A program made the position numbers and the translations under genes. Shown piece by piece: positions 1 through 12,610 of a DNA stretch of 64,000 nt (position 1 is the first letter of the stretch; every line of letters starts with the position of its first letter). Location: positions 1 through 64,000 of the forward strand of contig JAJEKV010000277.1 in NCBI GenBank assembly GCA_021234155.1, read 5' to 3'. Source of the DNA: Isoetes taiwanensis. Lineage: Eukaryota > Streptophyta > Lycopodiopsida > Isoetales > Isoetaceae. Under the pieces are notes generated by a model that saw only the letters and a list, made by a program, of their open reading frames with translations, was not told where the DNA came from and did not search any database.

Positions 1-2741
1 TATAAAGATGCTCTGGAAAGAACTACTAGAGTCATTAAATTTTGATATAAAGTTCGTAGTTGGAAGGCACATCATCTGTTTATTTCATATAAGCTATGGT
101 TTCTTTCAAAATAGTCACTGTAATATTAGTAATATAAGTAGGTGCTACTTTATCTTTATGTCAAGTATGGATGACATTTAATTTATTCTCAATGATCATC
201 CCTACTATTGGCATGGGGACTTAGTTAAAAAGGATATTTGTGAGTACACTATTGATACATGGCTACAAGAGGCATCTATGCTCCTTTAATTATCCTTACA
301 TTTTAAAAGTCCGCTTCTTCAGAGACATTAATTTTTGGGTTGCAGGAAGGGCATCTCGTCTCCTTTGACTATCTTTACATTTCAAATGTCCACTTCATGT
401 ATTTGATGATTTCAAGAAGCCCATGCTCTTAGACTTGAAAGACTTCGACATGATATAGAACAATTATAATAGAGATATAACTCTTTAATATATGGTCAAT
501 AACAATGATAAAAAATTGATAAATTATAATTAAACAACAGTCCATGATGGTTGATAAAAGTTAACTTAAAATAGTAATCTAGTAATAGGAAATTGGAAGC
601 TTACAAAAAAATAAGCATAAGAAAATAAATTTATGGGCACCAACTTATATATAATATAGATAAATTTGTGAAATATAATGTGATTCATAGATTGATAGTT
701 TTTTTTTTTTAACGTTTATCATGTTAAAATAAAAACACAAGTAAATTATTAGATCCATCTATTATATTCAGTAGTTGCATACACTAATTCTGCTCTTTTA
801 TATATGTTTAAAGAATTTATTTTTAAGACCTCTTACAAAAATAAGCTTTTTAAATCTATTTTCTAAATTTATTTATTTGACAATATTAAATATGTAAATC
901 GTTTTTTACAGCATTTAAAATTTAAAGCAACCAAGGCCGTCACGAACATTTCTCTTTTACAAAAATCATCATGGGAGAATTGTGTGTTAATTCAAAAACA
1001 GTGTGAAAGAAGGCTGGAAAACCTCCCCAAATTCCCCTCTAGTTCCAAGATTCTTTGACTAAAAGCAATGTATTTTGTGAAAGATATGGTTATTGAAAAT
1101 GTAATCCTCTAGATCGTTTAGTTCGTGCAAGATAAGTATACCTAATTTATAGTTAGATTGATGCAATGATGATTTAGAAAATGAAAAAGCAGACAAATAA
1201 TATTCCTTGTTTGACTGAGGAAATGGAATTTATAGATTATACTTAATTTAGTGTTGCAAAGGCCATCAAAGAAAGGAAAAAAATATTGAAATATCACTGA
1301 CAATAGTTAAGTAGTAGGTAAAATGTTAAATGGAAATTATGGACCCTGATATTTTGCCAAAAGCAGGGGGCTACCACTAAGCTTCTCGACCAGGAACATT
1401 TCAAACACCAATAGAACAGGGCGATGGTAGAATAAGATGGAATGCTAAAGCAAGCAAAACATGACGGACGAGTCAATCGAACAAGAATTTTGGATGTATG
1501 GCATTGTCCTATTATTGATCCCTATTCAAAATGGCCGAAAATACCCCTTTGCATATTCTATAGTAGAAGGTGACATGCCTAAGCAAGTGGCAATGGATTG
1601 AGACCGGTTAGTTGGCAGTCACACATCACAGTTTTTCTTGCCCCTTTTTACTGCTCTTCGCCCTCTATTTCTTTCTTTTTTCTCTTCCACAATTCGGTTG
1701 AATCTGGGCAACTAGTTGGTTTTTTTGTATCCATTGGAATGGTAGCATTGGTAAACACAGAGGACGCAAAATCAGAAGAGGAATATGAAAATGACTGGAG
1801 GCCCATGTCTGGCTCACGTGGTCTACATTTTGTGTCCACTTCCCTACGAAATTATGATCGCCAAGTTTGGAAAAATTATCCTCTCTAAGAACTGGTTCCG
1901 CTTCCATAAACTATTGCAGGCAAGCTTTAACTTCAACTCACTCCAACTCTCTAATTATCTATATTTCAAAAAAGTCTGATAACAGAATTTTTCTTAGAAC
2001 TGAAAGGTTTTTAGTCAGCCTGGGTGCTTAGGAAAAAGTTGGACGATTCCAAAGTTCTTGCCACACTCATTTTCGCATTTTTTGATAAAGGTTGTAGTTT
2101 GGCCACCTTGCTTGTACAAAGTTCTTACTTTTTGTCTTACAAACACTCGGTGAAACAAACTAGATGAAAAATGCCAACTGATGTGGGCATGTGTTCTTTC
2201 TTTTTATATTAATTGCTTCTTTTAGAATGAATTTCCTAGTTTTTTTTCTATAGCTTTATTTAGTGTCTTTGGTTGCAAATTCCTAAAGTTATTTAGCGAT
2301 TCTTTGGTTGCGAATTTCTAGAGCGTGCCTTTATAGAAACTCTCCATCCACAAAGAGCTTTAGGAACCTTAAGTGGCTTCATTGTAAAAGTTGAAACGTT
2401 ATCAATGCTATTAAATGCATATGCAAACACCTTTGTACAGCTTACAACATTATTCAAATTAACTAAGGATTTGAACATAAAGTAGCATACTTAAAGACGA
2501 CGTCTTGCGGCACACAAGGTAGCAAAATCAACTTATGAAAGTCAACAAGATAGCAATTATAACTCATGAAAATCAACCAAGCATATTGCCGCACTGCATT
2601 CCTCTCTTGTATGTTATATCGCCATAGATACAAAACTAGCCTAACTAGCACATTCGCAGTAGAAGATAGTTTTATGAAACCACCATAATTAAATCATGTA
2701 AAGGATTTGTGTCCTTCAGATCGTTGCTATTTTTTATTGTG
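1..2741. other. AT-rich intergenic DNA, no gene seen
   Basis: Strongly AT-rich sequence. The open frames are short, overlap on both strands and show no recognisable protein family. I find no convincing splice-linked coding segment, RNA gene or terminal repeat. Confidence 0.5.
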
Positions 2742-3040
2742 TGTTGTAATAAATATTCATGAAGGTGGCAGGACTTATATGTATAAAAAAAACCAATGTG
2801 GCTGTTTAAGATGGTAGGACCTATAGGAACCAAGAAAGATCCAATTATTAGAGGTTATCTATGTGGCTAAATGATTATACATGCTGAGTCATTTGCTGCT
2901 GATGTGGCATGTCATTGGAAGCCACAGTCATGCTTCGTTCAGTTAATGAAGTCTAGTTAGTATTCTAGATGCTCTTGTATCTTCTTCGTTCTTCAAGAAA
3001 TACATTCTATTCAGAAGCTTTTGGTTCATGGTATCAGAGC
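2742..3040 (+). mobile_element. Solo LTR with primer-binding site (copia-like relic)
   Basis: A perfect TGGTATCAGAGC, the usual plant primer-binding site for initiator-Met tRNA, lies at 3029-3040 directly after a CA dinucleotide. The preceding ~290 bases look like a short LTR: a possible TG start at 2742, then a T-rich stretch with a CTTCAAGAAATACATTC-type end. No gag or pol follows in the next 300 bases, so this is a 5' LTR left with its priming site rather than a working element. The left border is a guess. The right border rests on the CA/primer-site junction. Confidence 0.6.
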
Positions 3041-3351
3041 AGGACTTGAGGGATGAAGGCAGTACATGTTTGATCTGCAGATTCTTGATTTAGAATTGAA
3101 GATCAAAGGTAACAATTCGTGAAACTAAAGTGGATGTTTATACAATAAGCTAAACATTGTTTGCATCTGATAAGCATGAACCGAGATTTTGCAATTCTTG
3201 TAAGAATAGGTGCCGGAAGACTCTTTTGGAAGATTGTGATAATCTTTCAAAAAATTTTTCTACTTTATACCAGTTTTGGCAGAAGGAGTCATCTGCTCTA
3301 TTTCAAATCTATTTTTCCTGTGAATCTTTTTGGCCTTCTATTTAAATTTAG

Positions 3352-3564
3352 TCTATAGACAGGTGGAGAGGGATAGACAAGGAGGACATGATATGCAGAA
3401 TCTGTGACGATGGGAGAATAGAGGATGAGAATCACATGATTAACGATTGCCCGATTTACAGAGACATCAGAGACAAATACAGAAGTATCAGATGGGGGGA
3501 ACCGGTCTACATCCTGATGAGGATAACAGAATCGCTTCGAGATCTGAAAGATTTATTTTTTTGA
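3352..3564 (+). pseudogene. Zinc-finger tail of a non-LTR reverse transcriptase-like protein
   Basis: An open frame of 70 codons bounded by stops encodes a CxxC..H..C cluster (MICRICDDG, then ENHMINDCPIYRDIRDKY). This resembles the C-terminal zinc-binding segment that follows the polymerase domain in LINE-type reverse transcriptases. There is no start codon and no polymerase motif upstream, so it is a truncated fragment. It lies just downstream of the solo LTR but is not a copia protein. Family assignment rests on the cysteine/histidine spacing and flanking residues only. Confidence 0.45.
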
Positions 3565-4884
3565 TCTAGTGCCGCAACTGAATTTTATGTCTGCTGAGGT
3601 GGCTAGAATGCCATCCCATCTATTATCCCAAGTTACATTTTCATAAAGTGGTAGACAATACATTAATCTACTTTACTCTATTCTGATCTTAATCTAATAT
3701 TTAATTGGAATGACTTGGCGTTTGACATATTGCCCTTGACATTATTCAATGTCAATTGGTTATCACATGACATCCTAAATGCGTTTTAATTGGAATGAAG
3801 TATGGCTATTTTCCATTACATGTTTTTTTGGGGTAAATCGAATAAAAAGTTTAGTGTCCATTCATACCAACTTGTGGACCTAGAATAATCATCATCTAAT
3901 AATCTTTTGATGATGCCATTGATATTTATGCCAATTTAATCGCTACTTTGAAGTTAGTATTATTAAAAATAGAAGTTTTAGTATTCATAATAAACATTGT
4001 TTGAGTCGATATGCCAACGCATGAACATTTTATGGTTCTAAAAAGTATTCACACGGCAATCATCTCAAACGTACCAAGTTCTCAGTACAAGAAGACCTCT
4101 CTCCTCTTCAGCTTTGCAAATCGTAGGAAAGAATGGTGCAGTTTATCGTGGAGTATAGCAATTATTCTATCCTCTCGCCATCCAACCATTGGTTTGGTTA
4201 TGTTTAGATAATATGAACCATATATTATTACATAGAATTTAAAATTGATTTAAATGTTTGGCGTAAGGGCCAAGTCATAGTTTCATATGGGCTTTAGCCC
4301 AACCATTGTAATATTTTCATTATGTTTGGTGATGTTCTGGTTATTCTAGTCCATTGTGTGGGCCTCATGGCCTATTGGTCTCCATGGGTGTTAAAATATC
4401 TATTCTATTATATTTTGTTCTGTTCAATAATTTTAACATTATAATAGAACATAACATAAATCTATTTTGCGTTAATAATTTTAACATTATAATAATAATA
4501 ATTCTAAATGGTGTTAATTCAAGAAAATACATGTGATATCTCAAATTGCAACAACTTGCGCATAATAATAATGTGGAGATCTCATAAATTGAGGAGCTTT
4601 TCACATAATCAACAATAGCATGAGAACTTTGCTTTTGGGGGTTACAAAACTTTGGTTTTTCAATATTTGTAGCCTACAAATTAGCAATCTAAATGGATAT
4701 AGATTAGATGAAAGTAGTCTTGCAAAATTTATTCGGCAATGTTGGATATATTGAACATAAGCAGGAGGGTATCTCTATGAGCCATTGTTGGGCAATATTT
4801 AGGATCTATTTCAATGGATGTTTTCCCGAGTCTGAGAATAAATGGCCATTTGTGCCAACATTGTGAAAGAGGGATGAAAAAAAA
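3565..4884. other. AT-rich spacer, no gene seen
   Basis: No protein-like frame, RNA gene or terminal repeat seen. Two TTTTAACATTATAATA-type stretches near 4430-4495 form a short local duplication. Confidence 0.45.
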
Positions 4885-5062
4885 GAGGAATTTGTTATAA
4901 GAAAATTGAATAGTTGATGTGAAATAATTGTTTCCTATGTACAATCATAGAAAACTTACAACTACACCTCCATAGAGGAATTTGTTATGAGAAAATTGAT
5001 TAATTGATGTGGATTAATTGTTTTCTATCTACAATCATATAAAACTTACAACTACATCTCCA
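4885..5062. repeat. 90-bp tandem duplication
   Basis: The segment starting GAGGAATTTGTTAT at 4885 recurs at 4975 with about 90-bp spacing, and the two copies align to their ends with scattered substitutions. It is non-coding and AT-rich. Confidence 0.75.
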
Positions 5063-5164
5063 ACTATGCAATTATCGTTGATGTGCTTGCTTGCATTTAC
5101 AATAATAAAAAAAATGATCATAGGCTTAGACATTGTGTACATGTTGCAATAACTTGGCTTTTCC

Positions 5165-5285
5165 AGTTCAAAGTCAAAAAAGAGTAATAGGACTTTGAAT
5201 CTCAGCTGTTGAACCTCACACAACTCAAAAAAGAGTAATATGACTTTGAATCTCACAGAACTTCAGCTGTTGAACCTCACACAAC
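5165..5285. repeat. ~55-60 bp tandem duplication
   Basis: The block AAAAAAGAGTAATA..GACTTTGAATCTCA..CAGCTGTTGAACCTCACACAA is present twice in a row. The second copy carries a short insertion (CAGAACTT). Confidence 0.75.
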
Positions 5286-5340
5286 TTTAGTTGTATAGTC
5301 ATATAATTGGGTTGTATATTTTGATAACTTTGGTGCATTA

Positions 5341-5349
5341 TAATAAATC
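5341..5349. repeat. Left target-site duplication of Mutator-like element
   Basis: TAATAAATC here is identical to 6047-6055 and flanks the element between them. Nine bases is the duplication length typical of Mutator-like transposons. Confidence 0.8.
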
Positions 5350-6046
5350 GAGGGGATAGGTTCAATATCGTGATAACGTTTTATCACGCAATAATTATTT
5401 TTCGTTTGATCTGGCACAAATTTGACGTTTAATCGCCAAAAATATGGCTAAAAAATTTCCGGCGTGCCGAAAACTTTCGCGTAAGTTTAAAACAAACTGT
5501 TTCGGGCTACGCCGAAGTCCGGTTCGCGTAAAAGTTTAAACAAGATTTTCGCTTACGCCGAACCGTAAATAGTTTCACAGAAGTGAATGAACCGCTTTAC
5601 ACGAAAACATCTTCGCCGTAGTTTAAACAATTAACTCTCCAGAAGTTTAACGCTACCGAAATATATATAGAAAAACTTCGCAGCTTAAAAACTTTTCAAG
5701 CATTAACCGCCTTCCCTTCGCAGAAGCCAAACGTAAAAGAATGCTTTACGCTAACAAAAGTTTCGCCGTAGTTTAACCTTTATACTGGCTTTACGCTGAA
5801 AAGAGTTTCACAGTGTTTAACATTAAGCTTTTCACAAGCCAAGGCGGGGATTCGCTGTTTAAAACTTAGACTTCGCTTACGCTGAAGAAAGTTCGCCAGA
5901 AGTTTAAACAGTATATTTCGCTTTAATAAACTTTTTTTTTTTCACCGGCCAGTAAGAATACAAAAATAATGATTTTCCCAAAAATACGTATTTTTGCACT
6001 TTATACGTCTGAAAAAATAGTTTCATACGTACAGAACCTATCCCTG
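5350..6046. mobile_element. Non-autonomous Mutator-like (MULE) element, 697 bp
   Basis: The ends are inverted copies of GGGATAGGTTC (left 5353-5363, right in the reverse complement ending near 6046), flanked by perfect 9-bp repeats TAATAAATC. The interior has no transposase frame. Instead it holds many diverged copies of a motif like TTCGCCNGAAGTTTAAAC on both strands, and it is richer in CG than its surroundings. Nine-base duplications and short inverted ends fit Mutator-like elements; hAT elements would give 8. The intact duplication suggests fairly recent insertion. Confidence 0.7.
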
Positions 6047-6055
6047 TAATAAATC
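6047..6055. repeat. Right target-site duplication of Mutator-like element
   Basis: TAATAAATC, identical to 5341-5349. Confidence 0.8.
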
Positions 6056-7828
6056 ATGTTTTTACCCTTAAATCAAAATGCAAGTGGCTTGATGCTCTTG
6101 CTTGGCTAAATTTGTTTGAAGTTTTTTAAAAATTTTGCATATCATAAATATTTCACCTTGTCTGATGCTCAAAGTTCTCATACCAGCTAGTTTTGCCCAA
6201 GAGAGTCTAATAGATAACAAATTTAAAAGAGATAGATAACCACCTTCACAACTTAATAAACATCACTATGGGTAGAGGTAGAGGTGCAGAGAGAGCAGCG
6301 ACTATGGGTACAAACACTCATTCATTTGTGAGAATTCACATGGTAGATGGAAATTTGGAGATCCGAAAAACCTCTTCACATATGTTGCTTCAAACTCTAA
6401 TGTAAACCTAAATTCATATCATTCCAGGAAGTTACAACAGCATATCTTATCAATTATTATATCTTTTATTTCTACCCCAAGCAGAAGTTTAAATTACTCT
6501 TCTCAATCAACTCGTCATTGCTGCCATATCCAATGCAATCATCAATGTCCACTTTAGAGCACCAATTTGCATTTGCACCAAGGTTGAATTTCATTTTGGT
6601 TAGAGCAAGGGCAACTAATACCACTCCATTTCTATTTTTCAACATGTATATTAAGTAGTCTTTGTCTCCATATAATGGATTCCAATTAAAGTGATTTTGT
6701 TCGTAATCATAAGTTTCCATCTTACAGTGCATATCGCAATTTTCCAAATTTCATATAATCGAATAACTATTTTGACAAACATTCTTCTAAAATACTCGTG
6801 ACACTTACTTCCCTAGCTTCAAAGATGTAAAAGCAAACAAGTCTTGCAAATATATAAGGTGTCCCATTGCCAAATGGGTATAGAGAAACTCCGCAATGGT
6901 AAGCTTCGGAGGAAGATCAAAGATTTGACATAGCTTTTGCCAAAGAGCTATAGAAATAATGTGCCACGGTGTTGCCAAGTTCAGAGAACAAACCGCAAAT
7001 CGGGGCACAAGTAACAAAATCTAGCCATAGAAATATTTTAAAACTAAAAAAGAATAAGGAAGGAAGGAATGAAGGAAGGTTCTTTTATCGTTCAGTGAGG
7101 CTAATCAATCAACTGTGGGACCCAAATTACGGTGCAAACAAACTGCTACCCGGATTAAAACCCCTTATGAGGGAAACTTTCACGCAAAGAACAAGCATGC
7201 CGGCAAAACCGCACAAATATACATATACATTATAAATTCAGGACCTCGGGTAGGCGCTACGGACAGAGGTGAGTCCGCAGATCCAAAACCTCCTGGAGGT
7301 AGGAGCCAAGGGATCGAATTGTTCACAGCATCGAGTAGCTCAGGCAATGGCGAACTGTGCCGCACTAAGAGGGCGTTGAAGGCCCGAATCGACCACTATA
7401 GGGCGGATAGCGGAAGGCATGGCTTTCATCCTCAACAACCCCGGTGAGGCAACACCGACAAAGCCCTAATCTCGGGCGCTCTCCCAATCCAATCAACCCG
7501 CCTCAAGCGAAGATGGTGGGCCCCTCGTCAATGGACGCGATGATCCCGCTTCTTCATGGGCAACCGAGAATGCGGTGTAGAGCTGTGGGCCTCGAACCGA
7601 GGGTGGGGGTTTGTGTGTTGTTTGTAGTATGCCATCTTTACGTTCGCAGCATTGTGGTCCCGAACTTCCCTAGGAAACAAGAGTCCGGGTACCCCCTCGA
7701 CCTATCCGGCGATGCAGTATTGCTTTTCGACCTATCTATGTGTTCTAGCGCCCATTTGGGCTCTCTTTGTCCTTCCAACAAGCCTCGAAGTCGTTCGCGG
7801 GCTCGCGTACGCTACGGCGTAAGCCAGT
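6056..7828. other. Unassigned region with possible exon fragments
   Basis: Two minus-strand frames have ordinary protein composition: 6472-6747 (contains NHFNWNPLYGDKDYLIYML) and 6805-7017 (ends DLFAFTSLKLGK, followed by a good GTAAGT donor). They could be exons of one decayed gene, but I recognise no family. 7240-7700 is GC-richer with overlapping frames on both strands and no recognisable product. Confidence 0.25.
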
Positions 7829-7844
7829 CACTACAAATACCAAA
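7829..7844 (+). repeat. CACTA terminal inverted repeat (left)
   Basis: CACTACAAATACCAAA. The first eight bases match the conserved terminus of En/Spm-type elements. AGT precedes it as a possible 3-bp duplication, but the partner end was not found. Confidence 0.5.
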
Positions 7845-8029
7845 GCCTCGTTACGGCGCGTCTATTACGGCGCCCGGGCGTCGTTGTATCGCCGAGATCG
7901 ACGCCGTCACTGCGCCGATAACGACGCTCTATTTCGACGTGGGAGCGCCGATATCACAGCGTTTATCGCGTCGCTATCGCAGCGTCACTGCTTCGCGGCT
8001 TTCTTTAAATTTACATGATCGCCGTTCAA

Positions 8030-8355
8030 CGCCGTAAGGCATTACCGTGGAATTCGACCGCGGCATCTTTGTCAGTGGACCGCGCCCGGCCGTGTACCGG
8101 GCGTGGCAGATGACGGGCAACGTCGTTCAACGGCCCGAAAACGTCATCATGTCCGATCCGGCGGGGCGTTGCCGGTAGCGTAAGCGGCCCGACGTATGGC
8201 GGCCGTGAAACGCCGTTCAACGACGTTGGGCGGGCGTATTGTCACCCACCGCCGGGCGTGGGTCGGCTTTACCTGGCCCTGGCGCCACGCGGATTAACGC
8301 CGTTCAACGACGCCGGCCGACGCATGGCCACGCGGCATAACGCCGCTCAACGACG
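8030..8355. repeat. Subterminal palindrome cluster A
   Basis: Five copies of a 15-base near-palindrome CGYCGYTCAACGNCG lie at 8030, 8121, 8211, 8298 and 8341 in GC-rich sequence. In CACTA elements, subterminal arrays of this kind are binding sites for an element-encoded protein; that role is inferred here from position and repetition. Confidence 0.65.
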
Positions 8356-8359
8356 ATTA

Positions 8360-8800
8360 AGGAATTTTGATAAAAAAAAATATTTATTTAATATTATTCA
8401 ATATGATTTAACGGACAGTTAATATTCATATGCAAAATTAACAAATATTTAATATAAATAAATATTTAGTAATATTTATTAATATTAATATTATCAATAA
8501 TATTAATAGTATTAATAAATATTAAATATGAACAAAATAAATCGAGAATAAATATTTAAAAATTTAAAAAATTCGAAAAAAATAGAAACAAATATTGATT
8601 AAATTATATTAATGGTAGATAAGCATTATTGTTTAATATGTAATTAAATGTTTAATAAATCTAAGAATAAAAAAATAGAATCGAGCATAAAATTAACATA
8701 ACAAAAAAATCACAAATAATAAGAACAAAGCATAAAAAATTTAAATTGAATTCAATTAATATATTTCACAATGTAATTTGCACATTACAAAATATATTAA
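8360..8800. other. AT-rich stretch inside CACTA element 1
   Basis: An abrupt change from GC-rich palindromes to extremely AT-rich DNA with many TAATATTAA-like runs. No coding signal. Confidence 0.5.
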
Positions 8801-8805
8801 GTCTT

Positions 8806-9350
8806 TAGTTGTTGCTCTCTTCTTCTTCTTCTTCTTCATTGGCTTCGTCTTCATTTACCTGCATTATATTGTATCGCAACAATTAGTTCATTGTAGTCAC
8901 AAATAATTATCTAATGAATGATACACACTTCATCCCCCCTTTCACGCGCAGTGGCGTACGCGATGGCCGCATGACTGCCTTGTTTGAAGGCCCTTTCGCG
9001 TTCATCTTTAGCAGCCGGGCGACCAACAAATGACGCCTAGTGAGAATGAGCACCAAAACTAATGTTAGTGTTCAACTCGAGAACCTACATTATAAAACCA
9101 AATTTATACTTACAAATAGCTTATCCAAAGCCATAACCGCCCGGACCAGCCTCTTATTGGCACTATGGTCGCCACTTGCTTTGTCGTGACCTGGGCGTCC
9201 ATAGCCATTGCCTTTGTTCTAGCTTCCCTTTCTTTGATAATATGTTGGCCTTCAAACACTACAATGCAATACAAGGACTTAGTCCACATGGCATCATCTA
9301 ATTATACGACTCATGGGAGAGATGATGTACTTGAAATGCCCCATTAGTCA
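8806..9350 (-). pseudogene. 3' end of an unidentified element-borne gene
   Basis: Minus-strand segments read AFKQGSHAAIAYATARERGDE (near 8945-9000), then after a plausible short intron an acidic tail ending in NEEEEEEEESNN and a stop near 8806. Upstream (9130-9260) a charged stretch includes KEREARTKAMAMDAQVTTKQ. The pieces are in different frames. They look like the helical, charged C-terminus of a transposon accessory protein, but I cannot name the family. Confidence 0.3.
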
Positions 9351-10560
9351 ACCGTGATAGGGTCGTGCCACTTCCCCATCGGGACTCCTCAGAAGCTTTG
9401 GCAAGAGCTTTTCACCGCTTCTTCCGATTACCTCCGCAAAAAATATAAATAAAATATGAGTACAATGAGGTTATAATGAAGAACTAAAGAGCCTAATACA
9501 CCGGGTGGATTTTAACATGTTTACCCCCGCTTTTGAACAAAGCTCCCTCCATGAGATCTCTCCCCGACTTGAGCTCTGGATATTCTCAGCTTCTAAAAAT
9601 CTCCCTTGATCCTCTCTTTTCCTCATCATCATAGGCTCCCGAGTTCCATTCACCCTTCGGGATTTTATGGCAAACGCTATTTGTGACATTATTAGCCATC
9701 TTCCAAAAATTGTCGCCATCCGCAGATGGCGGGCGCCAAGAACTCTTGCTACTACACTCAACATACGACTAACATATGAATATGTGTTAGTGAACAAAAA
9801 GGGCATAATTCAAGATGAACTCACTCATATTGAAAGAGATGCCTTCGTGGAGGTGGTGGTGTGGTGCACGATCTTTACCAGAGCTTGAAGAGGAATTGCG
9901 TCCTAATTCCGACGTGGACGACGGCCGGGCTCCTTCTGGGGGTTCATTCTCCTCGCGTGCTCGAACGGCCCCAAGATTGAATTCTGAAGGAGTGTATGAG
10001 CTATGACGCGGAGGGTCATGGGGGTTTTAACCTCCGCCTACTTTGTTCCAATGTCGGAAATCTCCATTTTCAGGGCGACATCCCAATTGCAAGGCATTCC
10101 ACCTATCTTCGTGGTTATCGCCTCGTTGATATCTCGGAGTTCCCCGCTCTTCGTCTTCCTGCTTTGGATGCGTAGGTCCTTTCCCGCTCTCTTCGGTGGT
10201 GGTGATGAGAAGAAGATCCGCCCATAACCACAGCCATTTAACATTATGCATAGGAAAAGAAGGACGAACCCGTGATTTACACGCTTACATTTAAAAACAT
10301 TAGAACGTTAAAAATAAATGGTTAACTTACATTTTATCCTAGAAAAAATCCATACCAAATCCACACAATGGTGGAGGTGGCGGTGGTGGCAAGCTAAACC
10401 CGAATCCACCAACCGCCTCTTAAAGGCCTTTGCAGGTTTAGGGCTGTGTCAAGAAGGCTACCAAGCCACGAGAAGTAAAGTTGTGAACAATAGATATGCC
10501 ATCGTGCGCATCCCATGGTTCTTTGGACATGTGCAAAACTTGCAAGTTATTTATATGGAT
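9351..10560 (-). other. Unassigned coding-like fragments in CACTA element 1
   Basis: Several minus-strand stretches have protein-like composition but no recognisable family: around 9640-9740 (DNFWKMANNVTNSVCHKIP), 9890-10010 (ENEPPEGARPSSTSELG, low complexity) and 10038-10244 (EITTKIGG-like, ending KMEISDIGTK). They may be exons of the same gene as the kinase-like segment upstream or of a second element gene. Confidence 0.25.
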
Positions 10561-10639
10561 GATGAATAACATAGTAGGAAAGCAACAAATGTTAGCAACA
10601 TGGGAAGTTCATTACAAAACATTGGGATTTGAATAATTA

Positions 10640-12238
10640 AAAGTGTCTTTATATATTTGGTTATTAGACAATTAAAAAAATTTAATACTCTTAAACATGG
10701 CAAGATATACAATATTGTATTCATTATTTGAGTTGTGACAACAACAATTTTGACATCTCCAAGGCATCCATGCACTTCATGTGTCGCCTTTGTCTCACAA
10801 CCATGGTAGAAGATATTCCAACACTTTGTAAGGCTTCAACAACTTCAGAAGCTTTGGGTCGTGATGAGAATACGCCTTCACGTAGGCACATCATTCTTGT
10901 TTTTGCTCCTCCAACTTGTCAAGACGTCGTTGGTACATATGGGTTGGATTAATCCATTGGGCATTGTTGTTATTATTAAACCACTCCATTCGTCGATAGC
11001 TTGCAATTTTAAATCCGAAGCATCTCATAAATATATCCCAATGCATAGACATCATGAATTTCGTGGTCCCCATACACGATCATCATCCTTTGATTTTCAA
11101 ACACAATTTCCTCTAACCATGGATATTTTGCTTGTCCATCCGAAAGTAAGTACCGACACTTCAACAAGGGACGACGCTCTTTGGCGTAAAATGAAATTGC
11201 ATTGTCCCAATCACCAATGGCCACCCACACATTTTGGTACTCATCATCAAAATGTAATTTGACTCTCTTGCAATTAAGCTTTGTGTGAGTGAAGTGGCCT
11301 TTGTGGATCTCAACGACACCTTCTCGCTAGGGCAAGAGCTATCTCTCGAACATATGATATACAACTCGAGATTTTGCTCTAAGTTCAGCGCCTATGTGTT
11401 TGTGGGTTCTTCTTGGCTTCTAGCAATTGCATTTGACCATCTTCTAAAACGTGACAAGTTATTAGGTAAATAGTCAAACAAGTGTGCAAGTGTCTCCATT
11501 CATGAAAGGTAGAATCACCATTGGCCCTATGGTATCCCCACCAGAGCTAGCAACTTCATATGCAAGTCCAATGGATGTAGCCAGCAGATGCGGGCTCTTG
11601 AAGCCGACATGTATCTTTTGAGCCATCTCATACGCCTGCCTCTATCTTTGCCCTTTGAAAACCCATCCACCGTGATAGCTCATCATCTTGGAAGTGTTGT
11701 GTTCCGCTGATTTTGATTTGATAATGCGATGTGTTGGTTTCTCCTCAATAAGGTGTATCACATCCACGGCCTCTACGGGCATGGGATCAACAAAGATTGA
11801 TGTGTTCATGTGATTCTCCAAAGAAAAGTGGGCTTGCTAGGCCCCTCGCTCCACTAGAGCTTCCCCGATGCAAAGCATTTTTAATTACCTCCAACCGGAC
11901 GTGCATTGAGATCCGCGCGAATGATGTTCTTGTGGATCCAAACGCCGCTTCTTTGAGGAATTCCATGAAGCTACCCATTCCTTGACACGAGCCTCTAAGA
12001 TTGGGACTTTTAAGCCGCGACCTAATGCTTCAAACATGTCTTCGGGTTCATCCATGGGGTTTCCAATCATTGGCTTTACATGTGTGTCAAGGAGAGAAGT
12101 CAACATTTCTTCTTGACCTCGCCATTTTTGTGCTAACTCAAATTGGCACTTCCTTTTCACATGTCCGACAAAATGGTCGATTATCGCTGACCGGGCTTTG
12201 CATCTCCCTGGCCGGACTTTCGTTAGCACATATCTCAT
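10640..12238 (-). pseudogene. Protein-kinase-like gene carried in CACTA element 1, frame-broken
   Basis: Read across frame shifts on the minus strand, the pieces follow kinase order. About 11980-12238 is a helical N-terminal part (contains DEPEDMFEALGRGLKVPI). Near 11500-11600, GPMVILPFMNGD resembles the hinge of Axl-like tyrosine kinases (ILPFM..GDLH). Near 11250-11350, a segment in the position of the catalytic loop has HKGHFTHTKLN, then GDWDN where DFG is expected. At 11009-11100, HEIHDVYALGYIYEML resembles the subdomain IX aspartate helix (SDVYAFGxxxYEML). Near 10790-10860, ASEVVEAL resembles the RPxxxEVVxAL tail. The HRD and DFG residues are not conserved, so any product would be a pseudokinase. 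The assignment rests on motif order across broken frames. Confidence 0.4.
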
Positions 12239-12239
12239 T

Positions 12240-12604
12240 TATGACCATGCCTAATCTCACTAATCATTAGTGTCTTCACAGTCGGGCCATACCTACAAAC
12301 TAATTTAGATTCATTAATCTTGCTTTTGTGACTTTTTTTCAAACCTTCATTATGAATCTTTACCTACTTTCTTAAGAGTTAGTTTCCTTTTAATTTTTTT
12401 TTTTAAAACCAACTATTTAAATTTTTTCTTGCTCTTAACCACTCCACATCAGTGTTTCTTTTGACATCCCTAACATCTTTAAAAAACAACATTCTTAACT
12501 AGAAACCCTAAAATCAATAATGCTTTTTTTTCAAAACCCCGCCCCTTTGTCCAATCCTCGTGAAAGATTTCTATTTATTGATATATTAATAAAAAAATAA
12601 ACAG
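12240..12604. other. AT-rich spacer inside CACTA element 1
   Basis: T-rich sequence with homopolymer runs; no gene or repeat recognised. Confidence 0.4.
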
Positions 12605-12610
12605 TAGGGC

